A stretch of 64,000 nucleotides of DNA from Rotaria sp. Silwood1 (lineage: Eukaryota; Rotifera; Eurotatoria; Philodinida; Philodinidae). The notes under the pieces were generated by a model, which searched no databases, was not told where the DNA came from, and worked only from the letters and a program-made list of their open reading frames with translations. Positions 35,891 to 48,831 of the stretch are shown here, in pieces; within the stretch, counting starts at the first letter, position 1; each line of letters begins with the position of its first letter. The DNA lies in assembly GCA_905250075.1 (NCBI GenBank), contig CAJNOP010000001.1, forward strand, positions 3,630,514-3,694,513, given 5' to 3'. The translations under genes were made by a program, and so were the position numbers.

Positions 35891-38874
35891 TATTATCTAA
35901 TGTGGAGAATTCTTTCGCTGATTGTGATGATGGTGTGTTGGCTTGTGATAAGTATACAACGTTAAGTTTGCGATACTTTTTACCTTGTAGAATATTTTTG
36001 CTTTCAGTTTGAGTTAATGTACACCTTTATATGTGAGACCAATGACGACAATTTTCTCTTTCTTTATTTCGTTTGTTTATGTTGAAAAGAGTTTGTCAGA
36101 TAAGAAGATAAGAGTTATCGCTTTAACGAAAAAGACCATTTGTTGACATTGTTCGGTCCAGAAGTATGTCACGATAAAAGAAGAAGTAAAATAATATAAA
36201 AAGAAAAAATGAGACAAGAAGTTATTACCTGAATCTTCTACAGATTCATTCATAAAAATTTTCCTCTTTTGTGTAGGATTATACATATGAACTTATGTTC
36301 GTATCCTTTCTCTTATTGCTAGTCATGCACAATGGATTTTTCCTTCTCTTCCATATATGCTGGAATTTTCTCTTTCGTTCTATTCTTCTTTCTTTCCTGT
36401 TGTTCTATGAATGTTTCCTTCCATTATGCATCATTTTTGGGATTTTTCATTAGGAATCTTTTAACGTTTATTATCACTCTATGTATAGAGTTATGCTATT
36501 GCTTAGCAAATGATTGGATTTAGATACACTTATACAAATAAAGTATAAGTGCAATTAAGACCTCACACAATAGTAACGTAGACACTTAATATGTGTGAAG
36601 TTTAAGATTAATCGGAAGCAGATAACATCCGAGTTGTCACTATAGTTGTGATTCAACTAATTAAAAAACACTTCATAGAAAAACTAAAGGTTTTGAGGTA
36701 TTGAAATACATAGTAGACAGATTTCAAATTTGACCTTACAAATGATTAAACCTTTGTATATTGTAGGATGATTCAAAATATTATGGCTTTTAAGACCTAT
36801 TTCTAGCTTGTTGGGATGGACCAACCTGAGCGCATCCTCAGCAACATGCATAAAAAGTGCCAAAATTTGATCACTCATTTTCTTTTGTAAATTTTTTCCC
36901 TGAAATTGTGTCCTTGTTCGAATTGAATCATATGCCATTTGAAATCGCTTAATTTTCTCGACAAAATATTATATATGACATTTTTCGTCAATCTTTAAAT
37001 AAAGTAGAAAAAGTTTAAATAGTGTTTCGGTCAGCACATGATTTCTTTTCCTGTTTTTGTAATATATTAACTAAACATGTGAGTCATTAATCAAGGGTTT
37101 GAAAGCTTTTCATGTCATATTTTAGCCCATTCAGTTGTGTGTCGAATAATACAGTAGACAGTGTTTCAAAATGTTCAACAGCCAAGATAGCTGAACTCGA
37201 ATATTGGGCGCTCACACCATGTTTCCACTTTTCTAGTATTGGATCACATGAAATTGGTGCATTTTTCCTTTGCACTATCCTATCTATCCAATCAAATCAC
37301 ATACCAATCAATACAGCTCAGTATGCTTTACAGAATCGTTTGTGTGACATGTTGCTTTACCTTCGGTATAAAATCAAAAGGTTCACATATCATACTATCT
37401 GGTAGTATATACAGTTTCATTTTTTCACTACTTCAATAAGCGTTCATGTCGAAAGATGATTGTTAGTACTATACTAACTTCACGTTGTAGACTGTTCATA
37501 TTTAATTACTGTAGATCAAGGTGAGTATTATAGTTTCTTAGATTTTGGATTTTTTTTCGCATTTAAATTCAATCAAAAGAAGAATATGACATTTTAGTTA
37601 CTGCCGGCAATTATTATTAAACCAGCATTATAACAATATCTACGACAGATAAACGTCGCTCAAGTTGTAACCCTCGAAAAATGTTAGGATTTAGAATTAG
37701 TATTCTATCAATTGATTAGATTCATTTAACATCTTTGTAACAAGAAAATTTTCTTGTATTGTCAGATAAATCTTCAGCAGATAACTTCTTTTGTCTACAT
37801 AGTAATATACACGACACATACCATAGAAAGCAACAAATATCACTTTATTCTTCGCTTCGTTGGTTCAATTACAAAATTAGTACACGAGATGAGTTTTAAA
37901 ATTCAGTAAAATGTAATTGTTCCGGAGGGTTGTATTATGTAATAACTTTTATGAAAAATTAGAAGTTCCGATTGAATCAACTTCATTATTTTTGAGAAAC
38001 CTATTTTGACATGCACGGAGAAAACCAATTATAATAACTTTCATTTTATTGTTGTTTTTATTTATTGCTTAGATAAATATCATCGTAAAATTTCATTCAT
38101 AGCATTCCTTGAAATTTGTTCGATGAATGTGTGTACATTTTTCTAATTATCTATGATTACCTTTTTTTTTTATACTTTTTTCTCTACACAGGACCATATA
38201 TTCGTCAAAAGATGCAAATAGCAATAATTTTGTCTTGATTTTTCTTGAATTAGTTCTTCACTGAAGTGCTTAGTTATTTAGAATAAAATACCAACAAACA
38301 CTTTTTCAGGGACAGCGAAGTGCTTAAATATAATTTGTTTCAGAGTCCTGTAAGAATTCTAGATATCAATATTTGTTTATAATGTTTTTTTCTTCATTTT
38401 GATTAACGCCTATGTAAAATAAATAATGTTGTTATTTCATGTTGCATAGCATAAAACTTCTTAATTCAAACGAAATTTTCAACTGTTAGAGTATTTGGAA
38501 GTTTTGAAAAGAAATCTTGAAACGGAAGAAAAAGTTCTATGTAGCCAACAGCTGAAAATTTTTAAATTAGTTAAGATTTTAGTTTTCTATTAAATAATGA
38601 GAAGAATTTATAGTACAAAAATATCACTCGACTAGTGCCAACTACTGTCCCTTTGTTTTATTGGATATATTGTGTGCCATTAAACTCATTTTCTTTTTTT
38701 CTTTTTCTGTTTCGTTTAAAAACATGAGTCATTTGTATCTGTCTAAATTGGTATTCAACAATCAACCAGCCACCATGAAACATATACATTCCATTGTTTA
38801 CTATTTGTCATAGAAGGACAAAATACAAACAATTTTAATATAGATTTTTCTATTGTTATTATTTTAGAAAAGTA
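35891..38874. other. Region of remnants between the ART-MORN locus and HMG-CoA synthase
   Basis: No intact gene is supported. Two coding-like minus-strand stretches lie at 36684-36938 and 37087-37275 with a possible upstream exon near 37370-37430 (see separate entry). A short minus-strand ORF at 36230-36286 ending in GTAATA could be a former 5' exon of the ART gene, but its phase does not match. The rest is AT-rich. Confidence 0.5.
36684..37430 (-). pseudogene. Unidentified coding-like fragments
   Basis: Three stretches read like protein in order on the minus strand. One is a short exon with PDSMICEPFDFIPK followed by GTAAAG near 37373. The second is 37087-37275, with KNAPISCDPILEKWKHGVSA and a following amphipathic helix. 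The third is 36684-36938, with KKMSDQILALFMHVAEDALR. The splice phases between them do not fit and stops intervene, so they look like a decayed gene. I recognise no family. Confidence 0.3.
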
Positions 38875-40735
38875 ATGAACGGAACTGGTTATTTACATCG
38901 TCCATCATCTGTTGGTATTCTTGCTTGTGAACTGTACATTCCATCACTTTATGTTGAACAATCGAGATTAGAAACGTATGATAATGTCTCAAGAGGTAAA
39001 TATTCAATTGGTTTAGGACAACAACGTATGTCAATATGTTCGGATCATGAAGATATATGTTCATTATGTTTAACTGTTTTATCACGTTTACTTGATGAAA
39101 CCGGTGTACATCCACAACAAATAGGTCGTTTAGATGTTGGAACAGAAACATTAATTGATAAAGCTAAATCAATAAAAACAGTTCTTATGCAATTATTTGT
39201 TGATCATAATAATACAGCTGTTGAAGGTGCAGATAATATAAATGCTTGTTATGGTGGTACTGCAGCTATATTTAATGCTATTCATTGGATTGAATCAAGT
39301 TTTTGGGATGGACGATATGTAAATGGAGAAAACTATAAATACGTGGGTGTACAAAATTGAATTTTCTTATTTTTTTAGGCTGTTGTCGTCATGGGTGATA
39401 TAGCCATTTATTCAAAAGGAACTGCTCGTCCAACAGGTGGTGCTGGTGCTTGTGCTCTTCTCATCGGTCCTAATGCTCCTGTTGTTTTTGAATCTGGTAT
39501 TTATATAATATCTTATATTTGATAATTTTCTTTACTAATGTAGGTTGTCGTGCAACACATATGGCACATGTTTACGATTTCTATAAACCAAATTTAAATT
39601 CTCTTTATCCAGTTGTCGATGGTCATTTAAGTGTTCAATGTTTTACATCAGCACTTGACACATGTTATACACAATATTGTACAAAATCGCAGATGAATCA
39701 TGAAACACATACTCATACAAGTACATTAACATCACGTGAAGTTAATTTATCAACATTTGCCGCTGTTCTTTTTCATACACCATATGTTAAACTTGCACAA
39801 AAATCTTTAGCAAGATTATATTTAAATGATCTTATTCGTGCTTGTCCTTATATACCCAGTACTATGACAGAGAAATATAAGTAAGTTCTATTCAAATTAA
39901 TTATTTTCAAAATAATAACTTGTTTTGTTTCGATTAGAAATCTTGATATTCGTACATTAATTAATGATAAAGACCTTGAACGTGAAATGATTGAACAAAG
40001 TAGAGAATTATTTGAACAAAAGACACTACCAGGACTTTATTTTTCACAAAATATGGGCAATATGTATACACCATCACTTTATTATAGTCTTTTTTCATTT
40101 CTTATCAGGTTTTTTTAAAAATTATAATCAATCGTTAATAAATTATAACTTAAAATTTTTCTTTTAAAGTCAACCAAATGAAGAACAATTGTATGGTCGA
40201 CGTATTTTACTCTTTTCATATGGTTCTGGTTTAGCATCATCAATGTATAGTGTTGTTTGTCGTAAAGTTCATGAATGTCGTTTTACACTTGCACAATTAC
40301 AACGAAGTATTCAACGTGCACGATATCGACTTGATCATGAAAGAGTAGAAATAACACCGGATTTAATGGATAAATTATTATTAGAACGTGAAGAAAATGA
40401 ACATAAAGGTGAGAATTTCTCAAAAAAATAATTAAACAAAACAAATATTTATAATCTTTATTTTTGAATAGTACCTTTTATGCCAAAACAACCGAATGAA
40501 ACATTAAAATCAGGTGATATTTATTTGAAATCTATCGATAAAAATCATCGACGTTATTATGATAAATTCATTGCAAATGACAACAGTGAAAGCGATAATA
40601 ATGCTGGAAAAAATATAGAACAACTCTATGTAAGAAATTAAATATATCTATTTGTATCATGTTTTTTTTTTAAATTTTTGTCTTTAGGCTGAGTATTTTC
40701 AAAACCGCCAAACAAGCGGCGACACAAATGAATAG
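38875..40735 (+). CDS. HMGCS1: Hydroxymethylglutaryl-CoA synthase
   Basis: Condenses acetyl-CoA with acetoacetyl-CoA to HMG-CoA, the step before HMG-CoA reductase in the mevalonate pathway. Exons 38875-39318, 39379-39496, 39544-39880, 39938-40108, 40170-40408, 40472-40629 and 40688-40735 join to 504 residues plus TAG, close to the animal cytosolic enzyme. The catalytic Cys is in NACYGGTAA, the acid in VGTETLIDK, and the His in [30 protein letters not shown] and [13 protein letters not shown] are also conserved. The N-terminus lacks an obvious mitochondrial presequence, favouring the cytosolic form. A splice acceptor ends seven bases before the ATG, implying a 5' UTR intron or trans-splicing. 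The C-terminal 60 residues diverge, as usual in the family. Confidence 0.95.
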
Positions 40736-43700
40736 TGGTGATACTTAACATTGTTTTTTCTTTCTTTGTTTTATAGTAGTATCTTTTGGATTTTTGTTTG
40801 ACGGTAAATTTCCTTTCTTTGATTTGTTTTTTTTTCAAAAAATCTGAAGATTCTTGTCGCATACATGTATGTGAGTTTTTGTTTTTTGTTACTGCTATTA
40901 CTACTAGTTTTCAATAAGATCCTTGTTTCCATGTTCAAAAAATTGCAAAATACGTATCTAAAAGATTGAGATAATATTTTCTCTTTTAGTGATCATACAT
41001 TTGTTAGAATTGATCATGTGACTGAGTTGTTTCTTGAAAATTCAACAAGATGTTTATACAAACGGCGATATTCTTTTCGTATTGGTGCAAATGTAGAATT
41101 TAAAATAGTATAGATATATGATTTTTCTTCTTGATTATTGGTGATTAATGATATGGATATTAAATACATAACAAAATTTTGATTTATTCAAGTGAAAAAT
41201 CAATCTTTATTTATTTTTTTCAATAATAATGCATCTTAGAAATTATTGTTAGACATTAGACAAATCTTTTGATTTCACAAACGGAACTTTTAGTTCGTTA
41301 GTAATGATAGTTTGGTTATATTTCATTTTGTATTCATGGAATAATTGATAGTATGGATTTGATTAGACGTCATCTGTTGTGTACTATGCATTCTAATATC
41401 TGTAGTTCTTCACATTTAAATTATTGATCTGGACATTATTGATGTATTCTTGTATACTCGAAGGATTTAACTCATTATTTATGTAAAACGGATGAAGATA
41501 CCTAACTTATTAAAGATCCGATATGTATATACGATTCTTATACTTTTCGATGTTTGGGTAATTATGAATTAGGAAGATGACAACAGCTACAATGTTTTAT
41601 AATTTGATTAATTTTTCTATTACAAAGGATGTGTGTTAATTGGTTGCACTTAAGATCCGAAATAACATTGTTGATGTGTACAGTATAGTTCTTGAATGAT
41701 AAATAAAGCAATAATGACGACCAATACAATCACTTATCGGGGGAAATACTATAGAATTTGATGTAAATAGCATAGTTCTTCCGATTTCTCTTTGTTAAAA
41801 CAACATTCCTCTATTTATCATTTTAATGCAAAAAAAAACGAGCATGTAATTGATATCATTAAAATAATGAAACAGTTTTATACATTTTGTTTTGGATATG
41901 ATTTTAGCAAAGACATATCAACAATATTTTTAGAAGCATTAATCTTTTGAACATTGATCAGTATTTCGTTTCATACTTGAGTAATAACTCTTTCAATACA
42001 ATTGTCTCATCTTTTTCTATTTAACAGTTAAAGATATAATTACATATAGAATTGTGGACGAAGAAAAGGATGTATGAAAGAATTTTTTTTTCATGACTTT
42101 CGTGTAATAGAAAGAGTAAGAACAACAATTTCTCTTGTTCTTTTCTTACGAATTTTTTTTTTATAATGGTCTGTTTTGCTTTTCGTAATTACACACGTCA
42201 TAGCAATAGAATATTGCCATTAAATGACAAAAGTATCAAAAAGCAAGATAGATATCAAATCTAACATGTTCCTTTTTCGATGTATTTTAATTCAGCAGAA
42301 AATAATGTTACATATACATTAGTGGTAATAAATATTCTTTTGTAAGTATTTTTTTCGAAACCTATTATTATCAGTTATAGAATGAGAAATCAACTAAATC
42401 AAAGATACGTGATTGTAATTGATATGATACTATTTCATGGAAACAAATTCTATTTTTCATTCAAACATCCATTGGTATGCTGTAGCATATGGTAAGTGTT
42501 TGACTATATAATGAATAAACATTAGTGATACGTCGGTTTCATCCTTCCATTACTTATTAGAAAAATGCAATTGGGAAAGAATCTCAATCGCGTACAAATC
42601 AGATTTTTATCTGTATATTATTTTGAATCTTGTGAGTTAGTTCGAAAACATATTGAAGATATAGAAAAAAAGAGAAACATGCATTTTAACATATGATAGT
42701 GCAATAGAAATATATAATCATTGCGGTTACACTCAATTATGAATCATACAGTAAATTTTACCTGAAAACCAAATGTTACAACAGATTTTTGTTAGGAATA
42801 TTCAACGAATTTATTCTTTGCTTACTCTATTTAGTATACTGCAAGATATGAAATACAATTCTCAGACAAATCGTACAGTAATAATAATTAGCTTTCTGAC
42901 TTTTAACATAAGACTTGGTACAGGAAAAAAGAATTTTCTATCGAATATTCTGATTTCCAATAGATTGAAATCGTTTTTGAATTTGAATTTAAAATAAAAT
43001 ATGATGCTTCGAACATCGAGAGAATAAAATCTTTTTGTTAGTAAATCTTAAAGACTGATGGAGGACACAAATATAGAACAATTAATCAGAGAATGTGTTT
43101 TCTTTAATTTTCAATTCAGGAAATGAATTCTTTAAATATATTTCTGCATTATATGAATTGCTGACATTGGCTCTTTTAAAATGGTATAAGATTCGAATGA
43201 TTGATAAGATGAATAAAGTCTTCAAATATGTTGTTAGTATCTAAGAGATTGATGTGGAAGCATTTTTTTTTTGTTTTTCGTTACTTTCTAATACAACAGC
43301 ATGATCTGTATATGTGACCAATCAATATATATCATATACAATGATCATGAATTAATTTAATAGCGATCTTTAGTCATTGTATGCATAAATAAAAAAAATG
43401 TATAATAGAATTAGTTTCAATAAATAATAAAATGTAGAAAGTTCGATGCATAGTCGAAATGGGCTTTTGATCAAATTAAGAAAGCCTTGAATATTTGATG
43501 AATATGTAAAATCATCAATAATTGGGCTTGATACTAATCTAGATACATCTCTCTGAATATCATGAAGTTTATTTTGTTAGCGGACGTTTTCACATCGATA
43601 ATTCTTTATTTGAATAGAGATAAATATGAAGAATGTTTCTTTTTATTAAATTTAAATCAAGACAAAAGAAATGATAACCTAATTATTGATGTCATTTAAA

Positions 43701-45316
43701 CGATGGTATATTTCACTATTTTCATATCGATAATGGTTACTTTTCCCTTACAAACTTGTATTAAATATGACAAGGAAGCGGTTAAGTAATTATGTGTAGA
43801 ATGGAGAAACAGTACATGGTGCCAACCAGAATGAAGAAAATGTGATAATGACAAACATTTGACAGTTATAGAGCATTATTGATCATAAGTTCGTTGAGTT
43901 TGATTTCTATTCATGAAAGAATCGTTTTATTCTCAATATGTTAATGTCTATCAACCTTTCAAGTTCTGAAGTTGATGGATCGTTGGCTAAGAGAAAATTT
44001 AATTGTCTAATAGTGAAAAGAAATGAAAAAGAAACGAAAATTATTTCTTTTACTTTCCAAACATTGTCTCTTTTCCAATGGAAATGAAAATGACGTACAT
44101 TTGGCTTAATAAGAACTGATTGTGTTCCGTGATGATTATAGTTCAAATGAATGATGTCACCAGATCGAGATTAGAGGAAGATCAATCCTTTTCTCCGCAG
44201 TGTACATCCAGAGTGACATTAGATGAGAAAACAAAAGTGAACATTTAAATAATCGAAATACAAGTACATACACTTTGACACATGCTCTATATGGTGCTAT
44301 GAAAATTTTTGTTAGTAGCTGCTCAAATAGTGTTGGAAAGGAGTCGATATAGGATTAGCCTTAAAATAGCAACATCTAACGGAAAATCGATCATACTTCA
44401 AAATCAACAAAATAGTAAGCGATATCGTTTTATACCTTCGAATATGCTAATTATTTTCTATATGCGTAAAAAAATGTTTCTTATACTGATTGATTCGTGT
44501 CAAGGAGTTTCATATTTTTTTCAGCGATAAATGTCTCGCGAAAAACTGCATTCAATATAATAAACGTACACACTTTAGTACAAGTCCAAATTCTTTCAAA
44601 TATTGATAGAATCCTCTTCAAGCTATACTATATTTATGCTGTTAGGCCGCATTAGCCCGAAGATTCCTTGACTGAGCTACGGTGTTTATAAAAACCTCAA
44701 GTTTTAGGTAAAATATAGTTTTCTAAGAGCAGAAAAATTTTCATAAGAAATTAATATGACAATCAGAATCAGTTTGTCAAAATCCATCGGTTAATGTATA
44801 CAAAATACATTTTTCAGAAAAATATGGACAAGGGTGCTTGCAGACGTGTTTCATTGAAAAAGTTTTTTTTTTCAAAAATGGTTCTCTAACCGATACGCAA
44901 TCACTTCTGAGAAAAAGAAATCCATTTCCGAACAAGAAATTTATGTGTACACCTGCCATGTGAAAAATATACTGTATTGCTGTCCTCTCTTCTCTTACAA
45001 TCGGTTGAGTTCTGATTAATAAAAAGAGGCTTGAATTACATCTAGAAATGTTACGAGAGAAACTTCAGTCCTTCTATAGACATGACCAGAGAATGCATGC
45101 GTTTATCGTACAACTTTTTTTCTGGTTATGTCACTATTCTATTGTTTTGCGTAAACAACACAATATGAATAAGTCAATGACAAATATGTTTCATTACAAC
45201 AGAGTTCTCAATAACAAGCAGTTAACTTTTTGTTCATGGAATTTTCAATAATAATTTTATAGCTAAATTTTAGAATTTGTCATTGATTACAAAATATTTC
45301 AATAAGATTAATAATG
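40736..45316. other. Gene-poor intergenic region
   Basis: About 4.6 kb separate the HMG-CoA synthase stop from the thioredoxin remnant. All open frames are short and of low coding character. A minus-strand segment near 44645-44690 loosely resembles the 5' half of a tRNA but lacks the rest. I see nothing else. Confidence 0.55.
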
Positions 45317-45820
45317 TTATTTGAATTTGTTAAATTGTTTTTTAAGATTAGTTGAATCTGCTCCTGTTAAACGATAAATTTCTTTTCCTAGTTTAAATAA
45401 AACAAAATTTGATAAAGCATTTATTGAAATAGTATTTGATAAATCATTATTATTGTCAATATTAATTTTCATAAAAATAACATGTGTCTTATAATCATTC
45501 AATGCCCATTTATATAAAATAGGTGCAATTTGTAAACATGGTTGACACTAATTAGCATAAAAATCACAAATAATCAATACATTAACATTTAGTGTATCAT
45601 GTATTAAATCATGAAATTCTTTTTGTGTAGTTATTTCATGAATTTTATTCATATATGGATTTAATGGTAGAGATGAATCTTGATCTGATTGAGATTTCAA
45701 TGATATTTGTAATGAAATACTTGATGTTATTATTGATAGTCCAGATTTACTTGTGGAAAAACATGAGCTCATGAACAAACTTAAGAGGCAAGAGTTTGGT
45801 TTATTGACGGGCTTGAACAA
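45317..45820 (-). pseudogene. Thioredoxin-like (mitochondrial type) with premature stop
   Basis: A functional relative reduces disulfides with a WC-x-PC active site. Here an intronless minus-strand reading frame starts at 45820. The N-terminus is Ser-rich and weakly basic, like a presequence, and is followed by the thioredoxin fold pattern. The strand CDFYAN leads straight into TAG (45548-45550) where the active-site Trp is expected, and then CQPCLQIAPILYKW. The frame stays open to 45317 with FMKINIDNNNDL and FVLFKLGKEIYRLTGAD. The usual cis-Pro before the fourth strand is replaced (LSNFVLF). The stop would cut the protein before its active site. Decay is likely recent, since only one nonsense change and no frameshift is seen. 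Readthrough is possible but not supported. Confidence 0.72.
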
Positions 45821-46317
45821 ATGTTTTCTTTTTCGTTTAGTTAAATAGAATATTAAAGAAAATAAGTCATTACTATAGCATAAAATGAGATGATACTACA
45901 GAATTAAAATCATAATCAATTCGTTCTCTGTAAAAATCATTGAATAAATTTTGATTTAATTCACCAACGTAAAAAAACAAAATTTTAATTTTATTTATTG
46001 TATTGAGATCAATTGAAAATTCGAGAATTAAATGAAACACAAATATTGACCTAATGCATACTTGTGATCTGACAATGAGAACAAAACATTGACATCATAC
46101 CTTGTAAAAGTAATTTTTTCTTTCATTCTTTTTTTCTATTGACATAAGATATATGGTGTTCCTTTTTACGCGGTCACAAAATGAATAGTAGAGAAAAAAA
46201 TTCGTTGCTTGGCAGACGAAATTAAATAAACATAGAACAATTGAGTGAGAGTTGAGAAAAAAAAATAGTGAGATCATAGATTTTTGTTGTTATATTTTTG
46301 ATTTATTTTCCATTGAA
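45821..46317. other. Divergent region between thioredoxin remnant and ankyrin-type gene
   Basis: About 500 bp hold no recognisable gene. It contains the upstream sequence of the plus-strand exon beginning at 46318 and the former promoter side of the thioredoxin-like copy. Confidence 0.5.
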
Positions 46318-46596
46318 ATGGATGATACAATAGCACATGAAAAATCAGTTGTCGATCATAATAATAATAATAAAAATGATGAAGCACAATATCTTGATTG
46401 TATACGATTAGTTGAAGGTGGTCATATTCGACGTTTTGAATATATAGTAGCAAAATTTGATATTGTTCAATATGAATTAAATGATGATAATGATGGACCA
46501 AGTAAACCATTAATTTTTTATGTTATTGAACATAATGATGAAACATTTCTTAAAGTTTTACTTGAAATGGAAGTACCATTGAATAAATCATACTCA
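46318..46596 (+). CDS. First exon of a probable ankyrin-repeat protein
   Basis: It runs from ATG 46318 to a GTAAGT donor after 46596 (93 residues). The sequence is acidic and Asn-rich at the start. It is followed by helix pairs such as YLDCIRLVEGGHIRRFEYIV and the loop-helix KPLIFYVIEHNDETFLKVLL, whose spacing fits degenerate ankyrin repeats. It lies 1.4 kb upstream of a longer ankyrin-type frame on the same strand and is probably its first exon. However, the exon ends in phase 0 and the best acceptor before the second frame (after 48025) needs phase 1, so the link is unproven. Confidence 0.55.
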
Positions 46597-48015
46597 GTAA
46601 GTAGAACGTATTAGTTAGTTTTAAAATTAATCAAACGAAATCATGCAAAGCTGTTCATTGGAATATTTAAAATCAGCACGCTTCTATTTCTGTTTTCTCT
46701 TTTCTGATATAACATTAAATATGCATGACAACAGCATATTTATATCTATGTTGTAAATTAGAGTATATAGTTTAAAACAAAAGGAGCAAAACCACAATAA
46801 TAGTTAAAGATATGTTTATATCGTATTTAATGATGATAATAAAGTTTACTTAAGTGTACTTCAACCTTAAATCTTTTTTTCACGGAAAACTTGATTTCGA
46901 ACTACGCATAAGGTATTTTAGCCTTAAGTGCCGTGTACATTAGATACATAAATCGAATCTAAAAAGCTTACTGTTATAGAATTACTGAATTTAAGAAATT
47001 CTTTTGTTTTACTTAGCGTAAGACAAAATATCATTTTTTAAATCTTGATTACTAGTGATTGTCCTCTAACTTTGTCCTATCAGACTGAAATTTTCACCAC
47101 AGACACTCAGAAATATCCCCTGGAAGAAAAATTGACCGTTTTTGTTTTTGATTTTCCTATTCAAATTTACATAGTTCTGAAAGTCAATACCCCAATATAC
47201 TCTGCGAACACGTGTATCCTTATTCCAGATGATCTAACTGTGATAGAAAATTTCAATCTGATCGGTTGTATCTTCTTCGAGAATTAGAAATGATTAAAAA
47301 AGAGGCAGAAGTATCCTTAATTGACAAAGAGAAAAAGAACATGAAACAATTGACATTATTGTTTATATCAGCTAAAAGAAAATTGTTATTACTTTAGTTT
47401 TCTGGAGTATATGAAACTATGACGATCAATCAATCTATTAATGACAGTTTGTGGCAGTTACTAACAATAATTCTCCATATATACTTAAGAGAAAATAATC
47501 CATAAATTATGTTCCGTAACTGTTGTATGACATATTACTGTTTTATGGAAGAATGGCACGTCAGTAAACTGTCTCCATTCTATATTACAGGAAATAATAG
47601 AAATAATTATTTTTAAATATTGTCTTGAATTATAATATTAGTAAATCTTTCTGAGTGTATTTGATAATTTCTAGATTAACATAATCATAACTTATTCACA
47701 AATAGTTTGAATCTCAAAAACAAAAAAGAAAACATTATTAAATTGATGAGTATTTCAAAATTTATCATATCCAACGTAAAATTCAATAATTTAACGCACA
47801 TAAAAAAGAATTAGGTTTTTCCTATTTAAAATTAATAAATTCTTTCGAAGTACATCGGACATAGAATAGAAACTATATCATTAGAAATTTGATCCATTTC
47901 TTTTGAAAATCCATTTCATCACGAGTCTGCATCTAATATTTCTATTGAAAATAGTGTATACATATTCTTTAAACATTACAAAAACAAATCTAATATTTAT
48001 TTGTTCTTTTGGATC
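46597..48015 (+). other. Presumed intron between the two ankyrin-type coding blocks
   Basis: It starts with a good GTAAGT donor. A short open frame at 47045-47287 inside has no ankyrin character and no clear splice sites. An unrecognised small exon here could repair the phase mismatch between the flanking blocks. Confidence 0.4.
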
Positions 48016-48831
48016 ATGGTACCAGTATCTTCGACGTCAACTGCTCAATTAGTTCAAAAGAATTTTAATGCTTATGAATATGCACGTGAATTAAAACATA
48101 ATAATTTAGCTGATCTTATTCGTCATCGATCGAAACTTTCATCATTGAAACAACGGTTTTTTCGTGTATTACACTTAAATGATGTTCGACGCTGTGATAA
48201 ATTTATACAACATCTACGTAATGAAACAAGACAACGTAATTTAGCTAAAGATGGTCTATTTTATGCTGCACAACTTGGTTCAATACGTTTATTAGATTAC
48301 TTTTTAACACATTGGAGAATCGATATTAATATACAGCAATTAAATAACGAAAACTACACAACAACGCCTTTATTAACAGCTATAACATATAATCAAAATG
48401 AAGCAGCAAAGTTTTTATTATTTCGCCATGCTGATCCAAGTGTAAAAGGTCAATATGATAATGCACTTGTTACTGCTTTACATTATCAATCAAGTAATGA
48501 TTTAATACGCTTATTACTTGATAAAAATGTTGATTTATCAGCTAAACATCCTGATTATAAAAAATTAACTTTAAGAGAATATTGTGTATTGACAAATCGT
48601 ATAAAAGCCAAAACTGAACTCGATTTATATATTGTACGTTTAATTAATAATGGAAATTATAAAAGATTAAAATGGCTTGTTGATCATGGTTATAAACATA
48701 TTAACGTTAATGTTAGTTATAAACGAAATGGAAGACAATTAGCTAAGGAAAGATATTATGAAAAAATTGTTAAACTAATTGATGATGTGGAAAATGCACA
48801 GATAAAAGCAAGAAAAAAAATGAATTACTAA
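48016..48831 (+). CDS. Ankyrin-repeat protein (main block)
   Basis: The open frame from ATG 48016 to a TAA ending at 48831 encodes 271 residues. Repeating helix-turn-helix units with ankyrin wording are visible: AKDGLFYAAQLGSIRLLDYF, TPLLTAITYNQNEAAKFLLF, NALVTALHYQSSNDLIRLLL and a divergent C-terminal unit with NNGNYKRLKWLVDHGY. The C-terminus is lysine-rich and charged. Ankyrin repeats mediate protein binding; no partner or enzymatic domain is seen. It is most likely the 3' part of the gene beginning at 46318, joined either by a splice acceptor at 48024-48025 or through an unseen exon. As a separate gene it would start at 48016. Confidence 0.65.
   Translation: MVPVSSTSTAQLVQKNFNAYEYARELKHNNLADLIRHRSKLSSLKQRFFRVLHLNDVRRCDKFIQHLRNETRQRNLAKDGLFYAAQLGSIRLLDYFLTHWRIDINIQQLNNENYTTTPLLTAITYNQNEAAKFLLFRHADPSVKGQYDNALVTALHYQSSNDLIRLLLDKNVDLSAKHPDYKKLTLREYCVLTNRIKAKTELDLYIVRLINNGNYKRLKWLVDHGYKHINVNVSYKRNGRQLAKERYYEKIVKLIDDVENAQIKARKKMNY

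Noticed and set aside
44645..44690. tRNA-like segment on the minus strand (TAGCTCAGTCAAGG resembles an internal A box)
   Set aside because: No matching B box, anticodon arm or acceptor stem follows within tRNA length.
45548..45550. Possible reassignment of TAG to Trp, suggested by the thioredoxin-like stop at an expected Trp position
   Set aside because: Functional-looking genes here end with TAG (zinc-finger gene, HMG-CoA synthase), and TAA and TGA are also used as stops, so the standard code applies.
47045..47287. An 80-codon open frame between the ankyrin blocks as a missing exon
   Set aside because: No ankyrin pattern and no convincing flanking splice sites; left as intron content.
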